In this document: piece by piece, positions 15,276-24,872 of the stretch
Position numbering within the stretch: the stretch's first letter is position 1
Layout: every line of letters starts with the position of its first letter
Virus record (IMG/VR): IMGVR_UViG_3300025645_000329
Coordinates: 1 to 29,368 of that record
DNA length: 29,368 nucleotides
Direction: 5' to 3' (one strand)
Source: a virus
Made by a program: the position numbers and the translations under genes
Notes under the pieces: model-generated
What the model was told of the DNA's origin: nothing
Seen by the model: only the letters and a program-made list of their open reading frames with translations
Databases searched by the model: none

Positions 15276-18200
15276 ATGGCTGAAGATAAAAAAACTTTTC
15301 TCCAGGGTAAAATGAACAAAGATATTGACTCTAGGCTTTTACCAAACGGAGAGTATCGCAGCGCGCAGAACATACAAGTAACAACTTCAGATCAAAAAGA
15401 CGTAGGAGCTATTACAAACTTAAAAGGCAATACTAAAATTGTGAATCAAAGTTCTACTTTTATAAATGATTTTTTTGTCAATGATTTAAGTTATTTTAAT
15501 GGTCTAGAAACAATAGGATGTTTTTTTGATGAAAAAAATAACAGAATATTTTATTTTGTTACAAACTACACGTGTCCAAATACGTTTAGACAGGGACTAG
15601 TTGGCGACAGCGATGGTCCTACTATGGCTATTGACTCTGGATTAAGCAATTTACACTGCGCAATATACATGCATGACATAGTTAGTATTTCTAACTCTTC
15701 TATTGTAAAGCTAGTAGATGGTTTATTTTTAAATTTTAGTAAAAATAAAATTATAACGGGTGTTAATTTATTAGACAACTTATTGTTTTTTACAGATAAT
15801 TTAAATCAACCTAGAAAAATAAATATAGAAAAAGCTATTCAAGATTCTAATTTTTACAATTCTGAAGACAAAATAAGTGTGGCTAAGTTTGCTCCTTTTA
15901 TGCCGCCATTACTTCTTGACTACAATACAACTACTTTTAATAGTAACGTGCCTACTACTACAGAGCCAACTTCTTCAATGCAAGACTCTTCTCAAAACAA
16001 TTTTCCTACAGATTATTTAAAAGAAAAGTTTGTTAGATTTTCTTACAGATTTAAATATAATGATGGCGAATATTCTACAATAGCGCCATTTACTCAAATA
16101 TGCTTTATACCTAGAACAACCAGCTATAGTGTAACAAACACTCAAAAAATATTTAAAACAGGAGCTGTTTACTATCAAGATGATAACGGAGATGGCGATG
16201 GTATGGTTAATAATGTTACTGGTGTTAATTTAAATATTATACTTCCTTCACATACTCCTAATAAAGATTTTGAAATATCTACAGTTGAAATATTGTATAA
16301 AGAATCTGACAACAGCTTAGTTAGATCTGTTGAAGAAATAATTATTGAAGACTCTAGTATTACAGACGGTGTTTTACAATATTTATATAAATCAACACTA
16401 CCTTATAAAACACTTCCAAAGGGTCAACTAGTAAGAGTGTATGACAATGTACCATTAGCTGCACTAGCTCAAGAAGTTGTTGGCAATAGGATAGTTTATG
16501 GTAATTTTATTCAAGACAGGGCTTTGCCAGCCAAAAAAAACAAAGTTGCAGGTTTAGATTTTAGCGTTGGATTAAGCGCTAAATATGATATTACAAACGA
16601 TGTGGGTAATGCGGATTTTAATAATTACTACTTACATAAAGAATATCCATTTCACTCTGTAAAACAAAGAAGAACATATGAGGTAGGTGTAGTGTTGTCT
16701 GATAAGTTTGGAAGACAATCACCTGTTTTAACTTCTAACACAAGTTCTAGTTCTGTAGAAGTGCGAGCTAAATCAGCTAGCTTTCATAGCAGCTCTTGGT
16801 CTTCTACTGAAAACTTTATACACGACGCTTCTCCAGGTAACAAAGATTATTGCGGTGATGCTTTAACTATAACTTTTAACAGCGAAATACCAAACCCATA
16901 TTCTAAAAGAACTTTAATACCAATTAATCAAGCAGGTACTTCAACTTATCAGTTTCAGCTATTTAAGGCTAATTTTGGGACTGAAGTATTATTAACTGAT
17001 GGTAGTCCAGGAAACACTGGTGGCGTTATGATTAACAACTTGTATTTTTATGATGAGTTTTCATCAGCTCAAGGTGTTATTGGTGATTATTTTTATACTA
17101 GCTCTACACTAAGCGAAAGCTCTATAGTTACAGGATATAGCGCTTTATACTTAAATACTGGAGCTACTGATTTATATACTAATTCTTATGCTATTAATAA
17201 GTTTAATTTAAATTCAGAAACTGGAGAGATATTAAGTCATGAATATGTTTCTCAAAGTTTTTTATTTATTGATAATGTTGTACATATAAATCAACCTATT
17301 TTAATTGCTAATCAAGGCGAAGAATTTTATCTTGCAGGTGTTCAAGTTGTTACGCCTGAGCAAACAATTTTTAACCACCCTCAGCTAGGTGAAGTTTTTA
17401 AGTTAACTATAACAAACTTTACCCAACCAGACTTATTTTCCGTGGGTGACTATTTAAAAGGTCAAACAAAAGATTTTGTTAAGATACTAGAAGTAACAAC
17501 TGAAAATGGAATTTTTATTATATTTTGTGATGACAAACCAAGTTTAGAGTATTTAAACAGTGGCGTAGATAATTATAACTTTAATAAATACAAAATAGTA
17601 CCACATGGATGGTATTCTTATAGAGTTGTAGTAAAACAAGTAGAGCAAGAATATCATAACGTTTACGTGCCTAGTGTTATAACTATAGACAAAGATGATG
17701 AAGGTCACAAAAGTTATATTCCTATTGTTGCTGATAATATAAATAAAATTACAAGAGATATTGAGTTTTCTAATATACAAGAAACTGGATTAAGTACAAG
17801 TAAAGCTCAAATATATCCTAAAATACTTCCTTTAACATCTGCAACTACAATAGCTGGATTAACAGCTAATTTATCAAGATCTATACAAAGCGATAAAGAT
17901 TTAATAGATGTTATTAGTATTGGTACAGCTAGAGAGCAAGATTTAAAAGATGAAGAAAATAATGTTTTAGCCTTTATATATGAAACAAATAAAAACCCTT
18001 TAGTTGCGCAAATACCATACGGTAATAGCTCTTTAAATATAGGTCAAGATATTACTTCTGACTTTGAAGGTATTGAATATACTTTTACAGGCGTTGGCGA
18101 TGGACAAAACGCGTCTGAAGGTCTTAGTGGAAATACTAAATTAAATTTACCAGGAACAGATATTGCTGTTTTTACAGGAGGTACTAATGTTGTTACTATT

Positions 18201-20393
18201 GGTGATTACTTGTCTGGTAAAAACACTAATTTAGTTAAAATAGAATCTATTAGTGGAGATGGCACTCAAACTTTAATTTCATGTGATGGCGAAATAAGTG
18301 ATATATACTTTGACGCAGAAGGTACAACTGGAAATAAAATATACAAAAATAAATACGGTTTGCAAAACAGAATATCTGTTTTTGAAACAAAACCATTTGA
18401 GTCTGCTTTAGATATATACTACGAAACTTCAACTGCTGGCTATATACATGAGTTAAACGAAGCCGTTACAATAATAACGGACATTTCAGAAGAAGACGTT
18501 ACTTTTATAGACACACAAGATTTTTCAGAAGACACTGTTTTTTATGATGAATTTGGAAACTTTCAAAATGTATTTGCGGGAACTCTTAATATATTAGACG
18601 AAAACGGAAACAACTTAACTCTTGGGAGTGAGCTTGGACAAGTAAATTCTGGAGGTGTAGAAATTATACAACAAGACGCAGTTGGACCTAATGAAACTAG
18701 CTCTTTATCATCAAACTTTGCTCAGGCTATAGGAGTAACGTCAAGTTCTGATTTTAGATTTATTATATTTGAAGATGAAAACACATCTACATTTAAACTA
18801 AAGCCAAAACCAGGTTTAGGTAATTTTGCTTATAGCCCTACTTTAGAACCTACTAAGTATATATTTAAAATAAGAATTACAGTTAATGGAGACGGCAATA
18901 ACGTGCCTGATGAAATTTTTATTATTGACAATGTTGAAATAAATTTACAAAACGTAGCGCCTGTAGTTTTAAGCTCCGGCAATATAGAAGCTCAACAAAA
19001 TAATGATGATATATTAGGAACTCCAATACATCAAATTATAGCAACTAATGGATCTGCAAACCAAGAAAATAATAGTTCAGGGCTTAGATTTAGATGTAAA
19101 GACTTACAAAGTCAATTTATTACTACTACAAATGGTTTAGAAGGTTCTGAAGCTATATTTGACTTAGACGGCGATTTAATTGAAGAATTAAGAATAGATA
19201 CTTCTACAGGTGAAATATTTTTAACAGATGCTTTTAATGAAGAAAGTTTAAACGTAAGCTTTGCTATAAGAATTACTGATGGTTCAGATTTTTTAAGCGA
19301 TGAAGATTTTCAAAGTGGAATAGACGAACACGGTGGTATTTTTGTTGATCACCAAATAGATTTAATAGTTAGTGACGGTCTTATTGTTTTATCCGCTCCG
19401 TCTAGTCATTCAGTCCCTTCAGCTGCGCCAGAAGATCTACCAGGAGGAATAAATATTTTTCAAAACGAAGGCGCAACTGATATTCTTACTTCTGATTCTA
19501 TGGAAACGGACAATCAAAGCAGAGGTGTTTCATACGGATCTTATTGGACAACCACGCCAAATGGACTGCAACAGACAAACTTAATAAACAATGAGAATAT
19601 ACTAAACAGTGCGCCCGAAGGATCAGGTTTAGCTTATGGGCCTATTGGAATATTTTTATGTAGTGAAACAGGTCGTATAGGAACATATGCTCCAGGTGGA
19701 AATAATACATTAGGAACAAAAATTTGGGCCTTAAGAGTTATAAACAACATCCCAGTTGTTGTTGTGTACTATAAAGAAGTAGGTATTGGCAACACCGGAA
19801 TGGTCACTAGACAATGGTTTAATCACCATCTTTATGACGGTTGGGGTTATATACGTTGTTCGGCAGGTACTGTGCAAATTAAAGGCACTGGTTCCAGCAG
19901 CCTTCCGTATACTAGTTCTTTTGGAGATATAGACGGCACTTTGTCGCCAAACCCAAGTTGTCCTGCTCACCCTGAACATGAAAACGTGTCGCAATTATAT
20001 GGAAACACCTCTACTTATGAACACGTAAACATGGAGCTTTTAAACGACAGCGGTTGGAGATTTAATGAGCCAGGCACGCATCCTATATACGGCTCAGCTA
20101 ACAGTAATGAATATGAAGGATCTTTTCCTTATTACAATAACGAAAATGAAATTGTAAACACAATATCTAAACCCGAAGATTCATTGAATTATTACCAAGG
20201 CTCACCAGCTCCACCTTTTTATCACTCAGGAGGTTTCTTAGGTAAATGCAATGATAATGTTGTAATAAACTCCGTAGAATATAAAATACTATATACATAC
20301 ACTACTGGCGGTAATTATATAGGTAATAGCAGTGGTTTCAACGAAACACGTTTATCTGTGCAGAAAGTCTTTTTGTGTAGAAAACAACAATAA
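15276..20393 (+). CDS. Muzzle / tail stabilisation protein, N-terminal part, with cadherin-like and unknown C-terminal domains
   Basis: A 1705-aa tail protein. The N-terminus (GKMNKDIDSRLLPNGEYRSA, then QNIQVTTSDQKDVGAITNL) and HGWYSYRVVVKQVEQEY with NVYVP (residues 777-797) are hallmarks of the muzzle/stabilisation protein of crAss-like and related phages, which forms the distal short-tail structure. Two similar beta inserts occur near 716-755 (VGDYLKGQTKDFVKI) and 974-1010 (IGDYLSGKNTNLVKI). Residues about 1090-1370 look like two cadherin-type domains (VEINLQNVAPVVLSS at 1219-1233, then STGEIFLT and FAIRITDGSDF). A Ser/Pro linker (about 1370-1390) leads to an unrecognised Gly/Asn/Tyr-rich C-terminal domain ending in LCRKQQ. 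The motifs expected in the second half of the muzzle are missing here and are found in the next gene. Confidence 0.78.
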   Translation: MAEDKKTFLQGKMNKDIDSRLLPNGEYRSAQNIQVTTSDQKDVGAITNLKGNTKIVNQSSTFINDFFVNDLSYFNGLETIGCFFDEKNNRIFYFVTNYTCPNTFRQGLVGDSDGPTMAIDSGLSNLHCAIYMHDIVSISNSSIVKLVDGLFLNFSKNKIITGVNLLDNLLFFTDNLNQPRKINIEKAIQDSNFYNSEDKISVAKFAPFMPPLLLDYNTTTFNSNVPTTTEPTSSMQDSSQNNFPTDYLKEKFVRFSYRFKYNDGEYSTIAPFTQICFIPRTTSYSVTNTQKIFKTGAVYYQDDNGDGDGMVNNVTGVNLNIILPSHTPNKDFEISTVEILYKESDNSLVRSVEEIIIEDSSITDGVLQYLYKSTLPYKTLPKGQLVRVYDNVPLAALAQEVVGNRIVYGNFIQDRALPAKKNKVAGLDFSVGLSAKYDITNDVGNADFNNYYLHKEYPFHSVKQRRTYEVGVVLSDKFGRQSPVLTSNTSSSSVEVRAKSASFHSSSWSSTENFIHDASPGNKDYCGDALTITFNSEIPNPYSKRTLIPINQAGTSTYQFQLFKANFGTEVLLTDGSPGNTGGVMINNLYFYDEFSSAQGVIGDYFYTSSTLSESSIVTGYSALYLNTGATDLYTNSYAINKFNLNSETGEILSHEYVSQSFLFIDNVVHINQPILIANQGEEFYLAGVQVVTPEQTIFNHPQLGEVFKLTITNFTQPDLFSVGDYLKGQTKDFVKILEVTTENGIFIIFCDDKPSLEYLNSGVDNYNFNKYKIVPHGWYSYRVVVKQVEQEYHNVYVPSVITIDKDDEGHKSYIPIVADNINKITRDIEFSNIQETGLSTSKAQIYPKILPLTSATTIAGLTANLSRSIQSDKDLIDVISIGTAREQDLKDEENNVLAFIYETNKNPLVAQIPYGNSSLNIGQDITSDFEGIEYTFTGVGDGQNASEGLSGNTKLNLPGTDIAVFTGGTNVVTIGDYLSGKNTNLVKIESISGDGTQTLISCDGEISDIYFDAEGTTGNKIYKNKYGLQNRISVFETKPFESALDIYYETSTAGYIHELNEAVTIITDISEEDVTFIDTQDFSEDTVFYDEFGNFQNVFAGTLNILDENGNNLTLGSELGQVNSGGVEIIQQDAVGPNETSSLSSNFAQAIGVTSSSDFRFIIFEDENTSTFKLKPKPGLGNFAYSPTLEPTKYIFKIRITVNGDGNNVPDEIFIIDNVEINLQNVAPVVLSSGNIEAQQNNDDILGTPIHQIIATNGSANQENNSSGLRFRCKDLQSQFITTTNGLEGSEAIFDLDGDLIEELRIDTSTGEIFLTDAFNEESLNVSFAIRITDGSDFLSDEDFQSGIDEHGGIFVDHQIDLIVSDGLIVLSAPSSHSVPSAAPEDLPGGINIFQNEGATDILTSDSMETDNQSRGVSYGSYWTTTPNGLQQTNLINNENILNSAPEGSGLAYGPIGIFLCSETGRIGTYAPGGNNTLGTKIWALRVINNIPVVVVYYKEVGIGNTGMVTRQWFNHHLYDGWGYIRCSAGTVQIKGTGSSSLPYTSSFGDIDGTLSPNPSCPAHPEHENVSQLYGNTSTYEHVNMELLNDSGWRFNEPGTHPIYGSANSNEYEGSFPYYNNENEIVNTISKPEDSLNYYQGSPAPPFYHSGGFLGKCNDNVVINSVEYKILYTYTTGGNYIGNSSGFNETRLSVQKVFLCRKQQ

Positions 20394-20411
20394 CAAGTAA
20401 TATATAAATAA

Positions 20412-22223
20412 ATGCCTTTAAGCTTAAAAATAAAATACTTTAACACCTTTATATTAAGAGAAGAGCCTTTTGTTACTACAAGCATAACAAGCTCAGTTTC
20501 GTCTACAGGCACACCACCTGTTTTAGGTGAAAGTAGTCAAATAGATTTAACAGATTCAAATCCTAATATATCTTTTGGTCAAAAAGTAAGTGGTCCTGGA
20601 ATACTTGACGATGTTACTGTTACCGCCGTTTCAGGTACTACAGTAACTATAAGTAAAGCTCAAAAAATAGAAAAAGGTTCAACTTTAACTTTTTCATCAG
20701 CTTCACCTTACCCAGACACTGGCGCTACTCAATTAGCTAACAATGAGTGGCATATAGAAGAGTCTAGAATAAAAGGCGAGTTTAATGGTAAAACAGTAGA
20801 CTTTGGAGCTAAAGCCTATGCCGTAGATAAAGAATACAATAGAAATCATAGAGAAAACGCTATGATATATTCTGGTATATATAACTCAAGAACAAGAGTA
20901 AATAATACTAATCAGTTTTCTATAGGAGAAAGTATTACAAAAGCTGTAGATAGAAACTATGGATCTATACAAAAACTTTATGCTGAAGATACAAATTTAA
21001 TTATATTTCAAGAAAATAAAGTTAACGGCGCTTTAATAGATAAAGACGCTATATTTACAGCAGAGGGTAGTGGTCTTAGCACTACAGCTAAAGTTGTAAT
21101 TGGTCAAATAACACCTTACGTAGGTGAATATGGTATTGGAACAAACCCTGAAAGCTTTGCTGTGTTTGGTTTTAGAAAATACTTTGTAGACAAAGATCAA
21201 GGATGTGTTTTAAGACTTTCTAGAGACGGTATTACTGATATATCATCATATGGTATGAGAACGTTTTTTAGAGAAAATTTAAAAAATACAACAAAAGCTT
21301 ATGGCATGTTTGACATACATTCAAAGTCTTACGTGTTAAGCTTAGATTTAGACAAACCTATACAGCAAAACAAACAAACTTTTATTAAATCTACAACAGC
21401 TGTAGCTAGTTCTAGCTCTAAAGGCAAAGAAATAAAAATAAAAGCTTTTAATCAAGAAATACAAAAAGGACAATATATAAATTGTAACGCAGTTAAAAAT
21501 AACTCTTTAAGAGTTGTTTCTGTTAAAAACAAAACAATAACAGTCAGCAAAAACGTTGGGATTTCTGAAGGTGAATCACTTAGTTTTATTGCTGTAAATG
21601 ATTTTGGTTTACAACCTATAGAAAGACTAACTAACTTTGTAACCATAGGCTTTGACGACAAAGTAAATGGTTGGACTAGTTTTTACACTTTTAATCCTAC
21701 TTTTGGAGGCAGTGTTCAAGGTGGTTTTTACACATTTAATAAAGGTAATTTATACAAGCATCATTCAAATATTTTAAAAAATACTTTTTATGAAGAGTTT
21801 GAGCCAAGTACAATTACACTAGTAAGTAATCAAAACCCTTCGTTGGTTAAACACTATAAAACAATAAACTACGAGGGCACAAACAACTGGAAAGTTATAG
21901 ACATGTTTTCACCTGCAGAAGATAATGAAAACTATAATGCGTATCAAATACCAGGTAATATAACTGGAAGATATTTTGACGAAACAAATTATGTTAAATA
22001 TGCTGGGTTTTGTCCTTTAGAAAAGAAATATTTTGCACATATTAAAATAAACGATACAAGCACTATAACAGGTATACAAGGTTTAACTACAACTGGTATT
22101 AAAGGGTTTTTTGCAGAAACAACTTTAGAACATGAACCTGTAACAAACGACGGAAGAACAGACAAAACTAAACATGCTGAATTATTTTCAGTAGGTTTTA
22201 ATTACGAACAATCTTTATATTAA
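20412..22223 (+). CDS. Muzzle / tail stabilisation protein, C-terminal part (separate gene)
   Basis: A 603-aa protein that carries the second half of the muzzle fold: KYFNTFILREE (about 8-18), HIEESRIKGEFNGKTVDFGA (114-133), MIYSGIYNSRTRVN, GSIQKLYAEDTNLIIFQENK, VIGQITPYVGEYGIGTNPES, FGFRKYFVDKDQGCVLRLSR, all typical propeller-blade motifs of that family. In relatives I know, these belong to the same polypeptide as the preceding N-terminal part. Here they start at a new ATG 18 bases after the previous stop, in the same reading frame and after a second in-frame TAA. Two paralogous small beta inserts interrupt it, near residues 50-97 (VSGTTVTISKAQKIEKGSTL) and 325-400 (VKNKTITVSKNVGISEGESL). 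The two proteins probably assemble together. Confidence 0.75.
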   Translation: MPLSLKIKYFNTFILREEPFVTTSITSSVSSTGTPPVLGESSQIDLTDSNPNISFGQKVSGPGILDDVTVTAVSGTTVTISKAQKIEKGSTLTFSSASPYPDTGATQLANNEWHIEESRIKGEFNGKTVDFGAKAYAVDKEYNRNHRENAMIYSGIYNSRTRVNNTNQFSIGESITKAVDRNYGSIQKLYAEDTNLIIFQENKVNGALIDKDAIFTAEGSGLSTTAKVVIGQITPYVGEYGIGTNPESFAVFGFRKYFVDKDQGCVLRLSRDGITDISSYGMRTFFRENLKNTTKAYGMFDIHSKSYVLSLDLDKPIQQNKQTFIKSTTAVASSSSKGKEIKIKAFNQEIQKGQYINCNAVKNNSLRVVSVKNKTITVSKNVGISEGESLSFIAVNDFGLQPIERLTNFVTIGFDDKVNGWTSFYTFNPTFGGSVQGGFYTFNKGNLYKHHSNILKNTFYEEFEPSTITLVSNQNPSLVKHYKTINYEGTNNWKVIDMFSPAEDNENYNAYQIPGNITGRYFDETNYVKYAGFCPLEKKYFAHIKINDTSTITGIQGLTTTGIKGFFAETTLEHEPVTNDGRTDKTKHAELFSVGFNYEQSLY

Positions 22224-22229
22224 TAAATT

Positions 22230-22985
22230 ATGGCAATAGGAGCAATAATAGGTATAGGAAGCAGTCTTATTGGCGGCATTGGAGCAGGTAGAGCTGCTAG
22301 AAAAGCCAGAAGAAGACAAAGAGCTTTAGAAAAACAAATAGAAAAACTAGAAGCTAATAGACAAGAAATAATAAATCCTTACGCCGGTGTTGAAGGTATG
22401 CTTAGTAATCCTTTTGCTAATTTAACAGTAGCTACACAGGCTGCTGAAATGCAGGCACAGCAAACAGATCTTTCATTAGCTAGCACACTAGATACATTAA
22501 GAGCTACAGGTTCTGGTGCTGGTGGAGCTACTGCTCTTGCTCAAGCAGCTTTAAGCTCCAAACAAGGTGTATCTGCTAGTATAGCTCAGCAAGAAGCTAA
22601 AAACGAACAGCTTAGAGCGCAAGGCGAAGCTAATTTACAAAGACAATTAGCAGACGCTGAAGTTAAAGGTAAAACATTTGTTTTTGGTGCTACAGAACGT
22701 AGAGAGATGCAGAAATTAAATAGATTATCTTCGTTGGCTGGTGCTGCATCACAACAAGCCGCGGCGGCAGGAACTGCTGCTAATCAGATGTTTGGACAAG
22801 CGCTTGGAGGCGTGGCTGGTATGGCTTTAACTGGAGGTTTTAATAATTTAAACTTAGGTGGCGCAGCTCCATCGCCTGGTCTCACGGGAACTTTACCAGG
22901 TACTGGTAATATAGGAAGCTCTTTTAATTTTCAAGGATCTATAGATCAAAATTTAATTCCTAGTATACTAGGTGGAAACAACTAA
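22230..22985 (+). CDS. Internal virion protein, Ala/Gln-rich (T7 gp14-like type)
   Basis: A 251-aa protein with a glycine-rich hydrophobic N-terminus (GAIIGIGSSLIGGIGAG), a basic helix (RAARKARRRQRALEKQIEKL), NPYAGVEGMLSNPFANLTVA, then a long Ala/Gln-rich helical region (TLDTLRATGSGAGGATALAQ, AALSSKQGVSASIAQQEAKN) and a Gly/Asn/Pro-rich disordered tail. Proteins with exactly this architecture in marine podoviruses are annotated as internal virion or ejection proteins, expected to cross the outer membrane or periplasm with the genome. The function is inferred from that resemblance and from location after the tail genes. Confidence 0.7.
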   Translation: MAIGAIIGIGSSLIGGIGAGRAARKARRRQRALEKQIEKLEANRQEIINPYAGVEGMLSNPFANLTVATQAAEMQAQQTDLSLASTLDTLRATGSGAGGATALAQAALSSKQGVSASIAQQEAKNEQLRAQGEANLQRQLADAEVKGKTFVFGATERREMQKLNRLSSLAGAASQQAAAAGTAANQMFGQALGGVAGMALTGGFNNLNLGGAAPSPGLTGTLPGTGNIGSSFNFQGSIDQNLIPSILGGNN

Positions 22986-22994
22986 TTAAACAAT

Positions 22995-24860
22995 ATGGCA
23001 ACATTAGATGAATTATTTGCAGAAGCTGGTTTATCAGTACCGCAAAGAACAAATAGAAATAGAACAGTTACCACACCTGGAAGCTATGAAGCACCAGTTG
23101 AAGGTATACAAGACTATGGAGCTTTTCAAAGAGGTTTTACAGCAGGTATTACACCTGGTTTAATTGAAAAGAAAAAACAAGATGTTAGAACTGATGCCGC
23201 AGCAAAAGAATTTGATGCTTTAAAATTAAATGAGTTAATAGAAACTTCTGATACAGATCCTATTGAGTTTAAGAAAAATGCTGCTCTTAGAGGTCAAACA
23301 TTAAGCTTGCTTAAAGGTGAGTTAAGAGGTGATTATTTAAAAGCCGCTAGAAATAACGACACTCAGTCTATGAATGACATATTGGGTCAGCTAAATAATC
23401 TTTCAGAGGGTATAGGTAATTTTAATACTTTTTTAACTGAGTCTCAAAAAACAGATCAGTATGACATGGAGGCAAGTAATTATAGAATAGGTAATAACAC
23501 TTATACCGATAAAGAAGGTAAAGAACAACCTCTTACTTTTAATCAACTTGCCGATGTAAACAACACTAATCCAAGAGCCCTTAGCTATGTACAGAGAAAA
23601 GATGAATATGGCGCAATAGATACTTTTTTAACAGTTAAAAACAGTAAATACGGTAGTTTTGAGGTTAATATATCTGATTTAAATACAGCTCAAATACAAA
23701 ATAAATTAGCTTTAAAAGCTGATTATGGCACAGAAACAGCTAGTCACATTAAAGAAAACCCTGTTGTAGAACAAATTACTACCGGTTCTATTGGTCCAAA
23801 TAATACCTCTTCTTATACTAGAACTCAAGTTATTAATGGTAAAAGTGTAAAAACTACAGTAACTGGTAAAAAAATAACAGATAAAACAGATGGCTTAAAT
23901 AGAGATAACGCTAGAGCTTTTGCTTTAAAATCAATGGGTGAAGATGATTTTAACGAGTTAATGCCTTCTTTCTTAAATGGAGCATTGAAAAGAACTGATA
24001 TGTTTTCTAGCAAAGAACAAAAAGATAATTATAAAGCTATGTTAACGGCGTTACAGACCGAGCAAGGTATGAAAAATTATGCAGAAACTAACGGATTAAG
24101 TTTAGACGAAGCAAAACAAAGCGTAAAAGACAACGTTAATAGTGTTATAGAAAAATCTTTAGAAAACGAATATTTAAAAAGAACTGGTAGTTATGAGTGG
24201 GATAGTGAAAAAAAAGAATATGTTCCCGCAATATTAGATGCTAAAAGAAGTGTTTCTGAAGCTCCTGTTGAAGAAGATATTGACATTGACGATGAAGGAG
24301 ATGATTCTGTAACAAGCTTTATGGAAGATATATTTAGTAGATTTAACGCCGCTACTTCTGGCGCTTCAAACGCTTTAAAAGACTCGGAAGATGGTGTTTT
24401 AGAAGGTGAAGATGCTCAAAATACTTTAACATTATTAAGAGGTAAAAAGTATAACGGTAAGTTAATAACAGACGTGAAATACACTAAAGTAGGTGAAAAA
24501 CCTAACGGTGAACCTGACCTAAGGCTTCAAGTGTTTACGCAAACAGGTGATGACGAAATACCTCAAAAGTCATTAGTTAATATTACAGATGCTGGAAGTA
24601 GAAGAGAGTTTTTAGAAGACATAGCTAGATCTAAATTTGGATCAGGAACAGAAGTATCAAAAGAAATAGCAAAAGCATATACAGATATACAAACTACTAG
24701 ATCAGACGTTCAAAGAGTTTTTAAAATATATAGTGATAGATTAAGAAAAACTTTAGAAACCGGCCAGTGGGACGATAGTATTCCTGCAAAATATAAAGCT
24801 GCTTTTGATGCTGAAATGAAAAAAAGAAAAGAAAACTCAGTAAATAACGATTATAACTAA
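22995..24860 (+). CDS. Virion-associated protein of unknown function (621 aa)
   Basis: Not recognised. The N-terminal about 130 residues include YGAFQRGFTAGITPGLIEKK and helical charged segments; the middle has beta-like stretches with conserved-looking turns (YRIGNNTYTDKEGKEQPLTF, TRTQVINGKSVKTTVTGKKI); a helical region (FNELMPSFLNGALKRTDMFS) is followed by a very acidic linker (EEDIDIDDEGDD, about 426-437) and a helical C-terminus (VQRVFKIYSDRLRKTLETGQ). No signal peptide or membrane segment. Placed between the internal virion protein and the giant cargo-like protein with 9 and 12 bases spacing, it is most likely a virion interior or ejected protein. Confidence 0.72.
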   Translation: MATLDELFAEAGLSVPQRTNRNRTVTTPGSYEAPVEGIQDYGAFQRGFTAGITPGLIEKKKQDVRTDAAAKEFDALKLNELIETSDTDPIEFKKNAALRGQTLSLLKGELRGDYLKAARNNDTQSMNDILGQLNNLSEGIGNFNTFLTESQKTDQYDMEASNYRIGNNTYTDKEGKEQPLTFNQLADVNNTNPRALSYVQRKDEYGAIDTFLTVKNSKYGSFEVNISDLNTAQIQNKLALKADYGTETASHIKENPVVEQITTGSIGPNNTSSYTRTQVINGKSVKTTVTGKKITDKTDGLNRDNARAFALKSMGEDDFNELMPSFLNGALKRTDMFSSKEQKDNYKAMLTALQTEQGMKNYAETNGLSLDEAKQSVKDNVNSVIEKSLENEYLKRTGSYEWDSEKKEYVPAILDAKRSVSEAPVEEDIDIDDEGDDSVTSFMEDIFSRFNAATSGASNALKDSEDGVLEGEDAQNTLTLLRGKKYNGKLITDVKYTKVGEKPNGEPDLRLQVFTQTGDDEIPQKSLVNITDAGSRREFLEDIARSKFGSGTEVSKEIAKAYTDIQTTRSDVQRVFKIYSDRLRKTLETGQWDDSIPAKYKAAFDAEMKKRKENSVNNDYN

Positions 24861-24872
24861 AAATTAAATTAA

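Noticed and set aside
15276-22223. Alternative genetic code explaining the muzzle split
   Set aside because: TAA, TAG and TGA all end other genes at sensible places (for example TAA at 7025, TAG at 13333, TGA at 9451), so general stop reassignment is not supported in this window.
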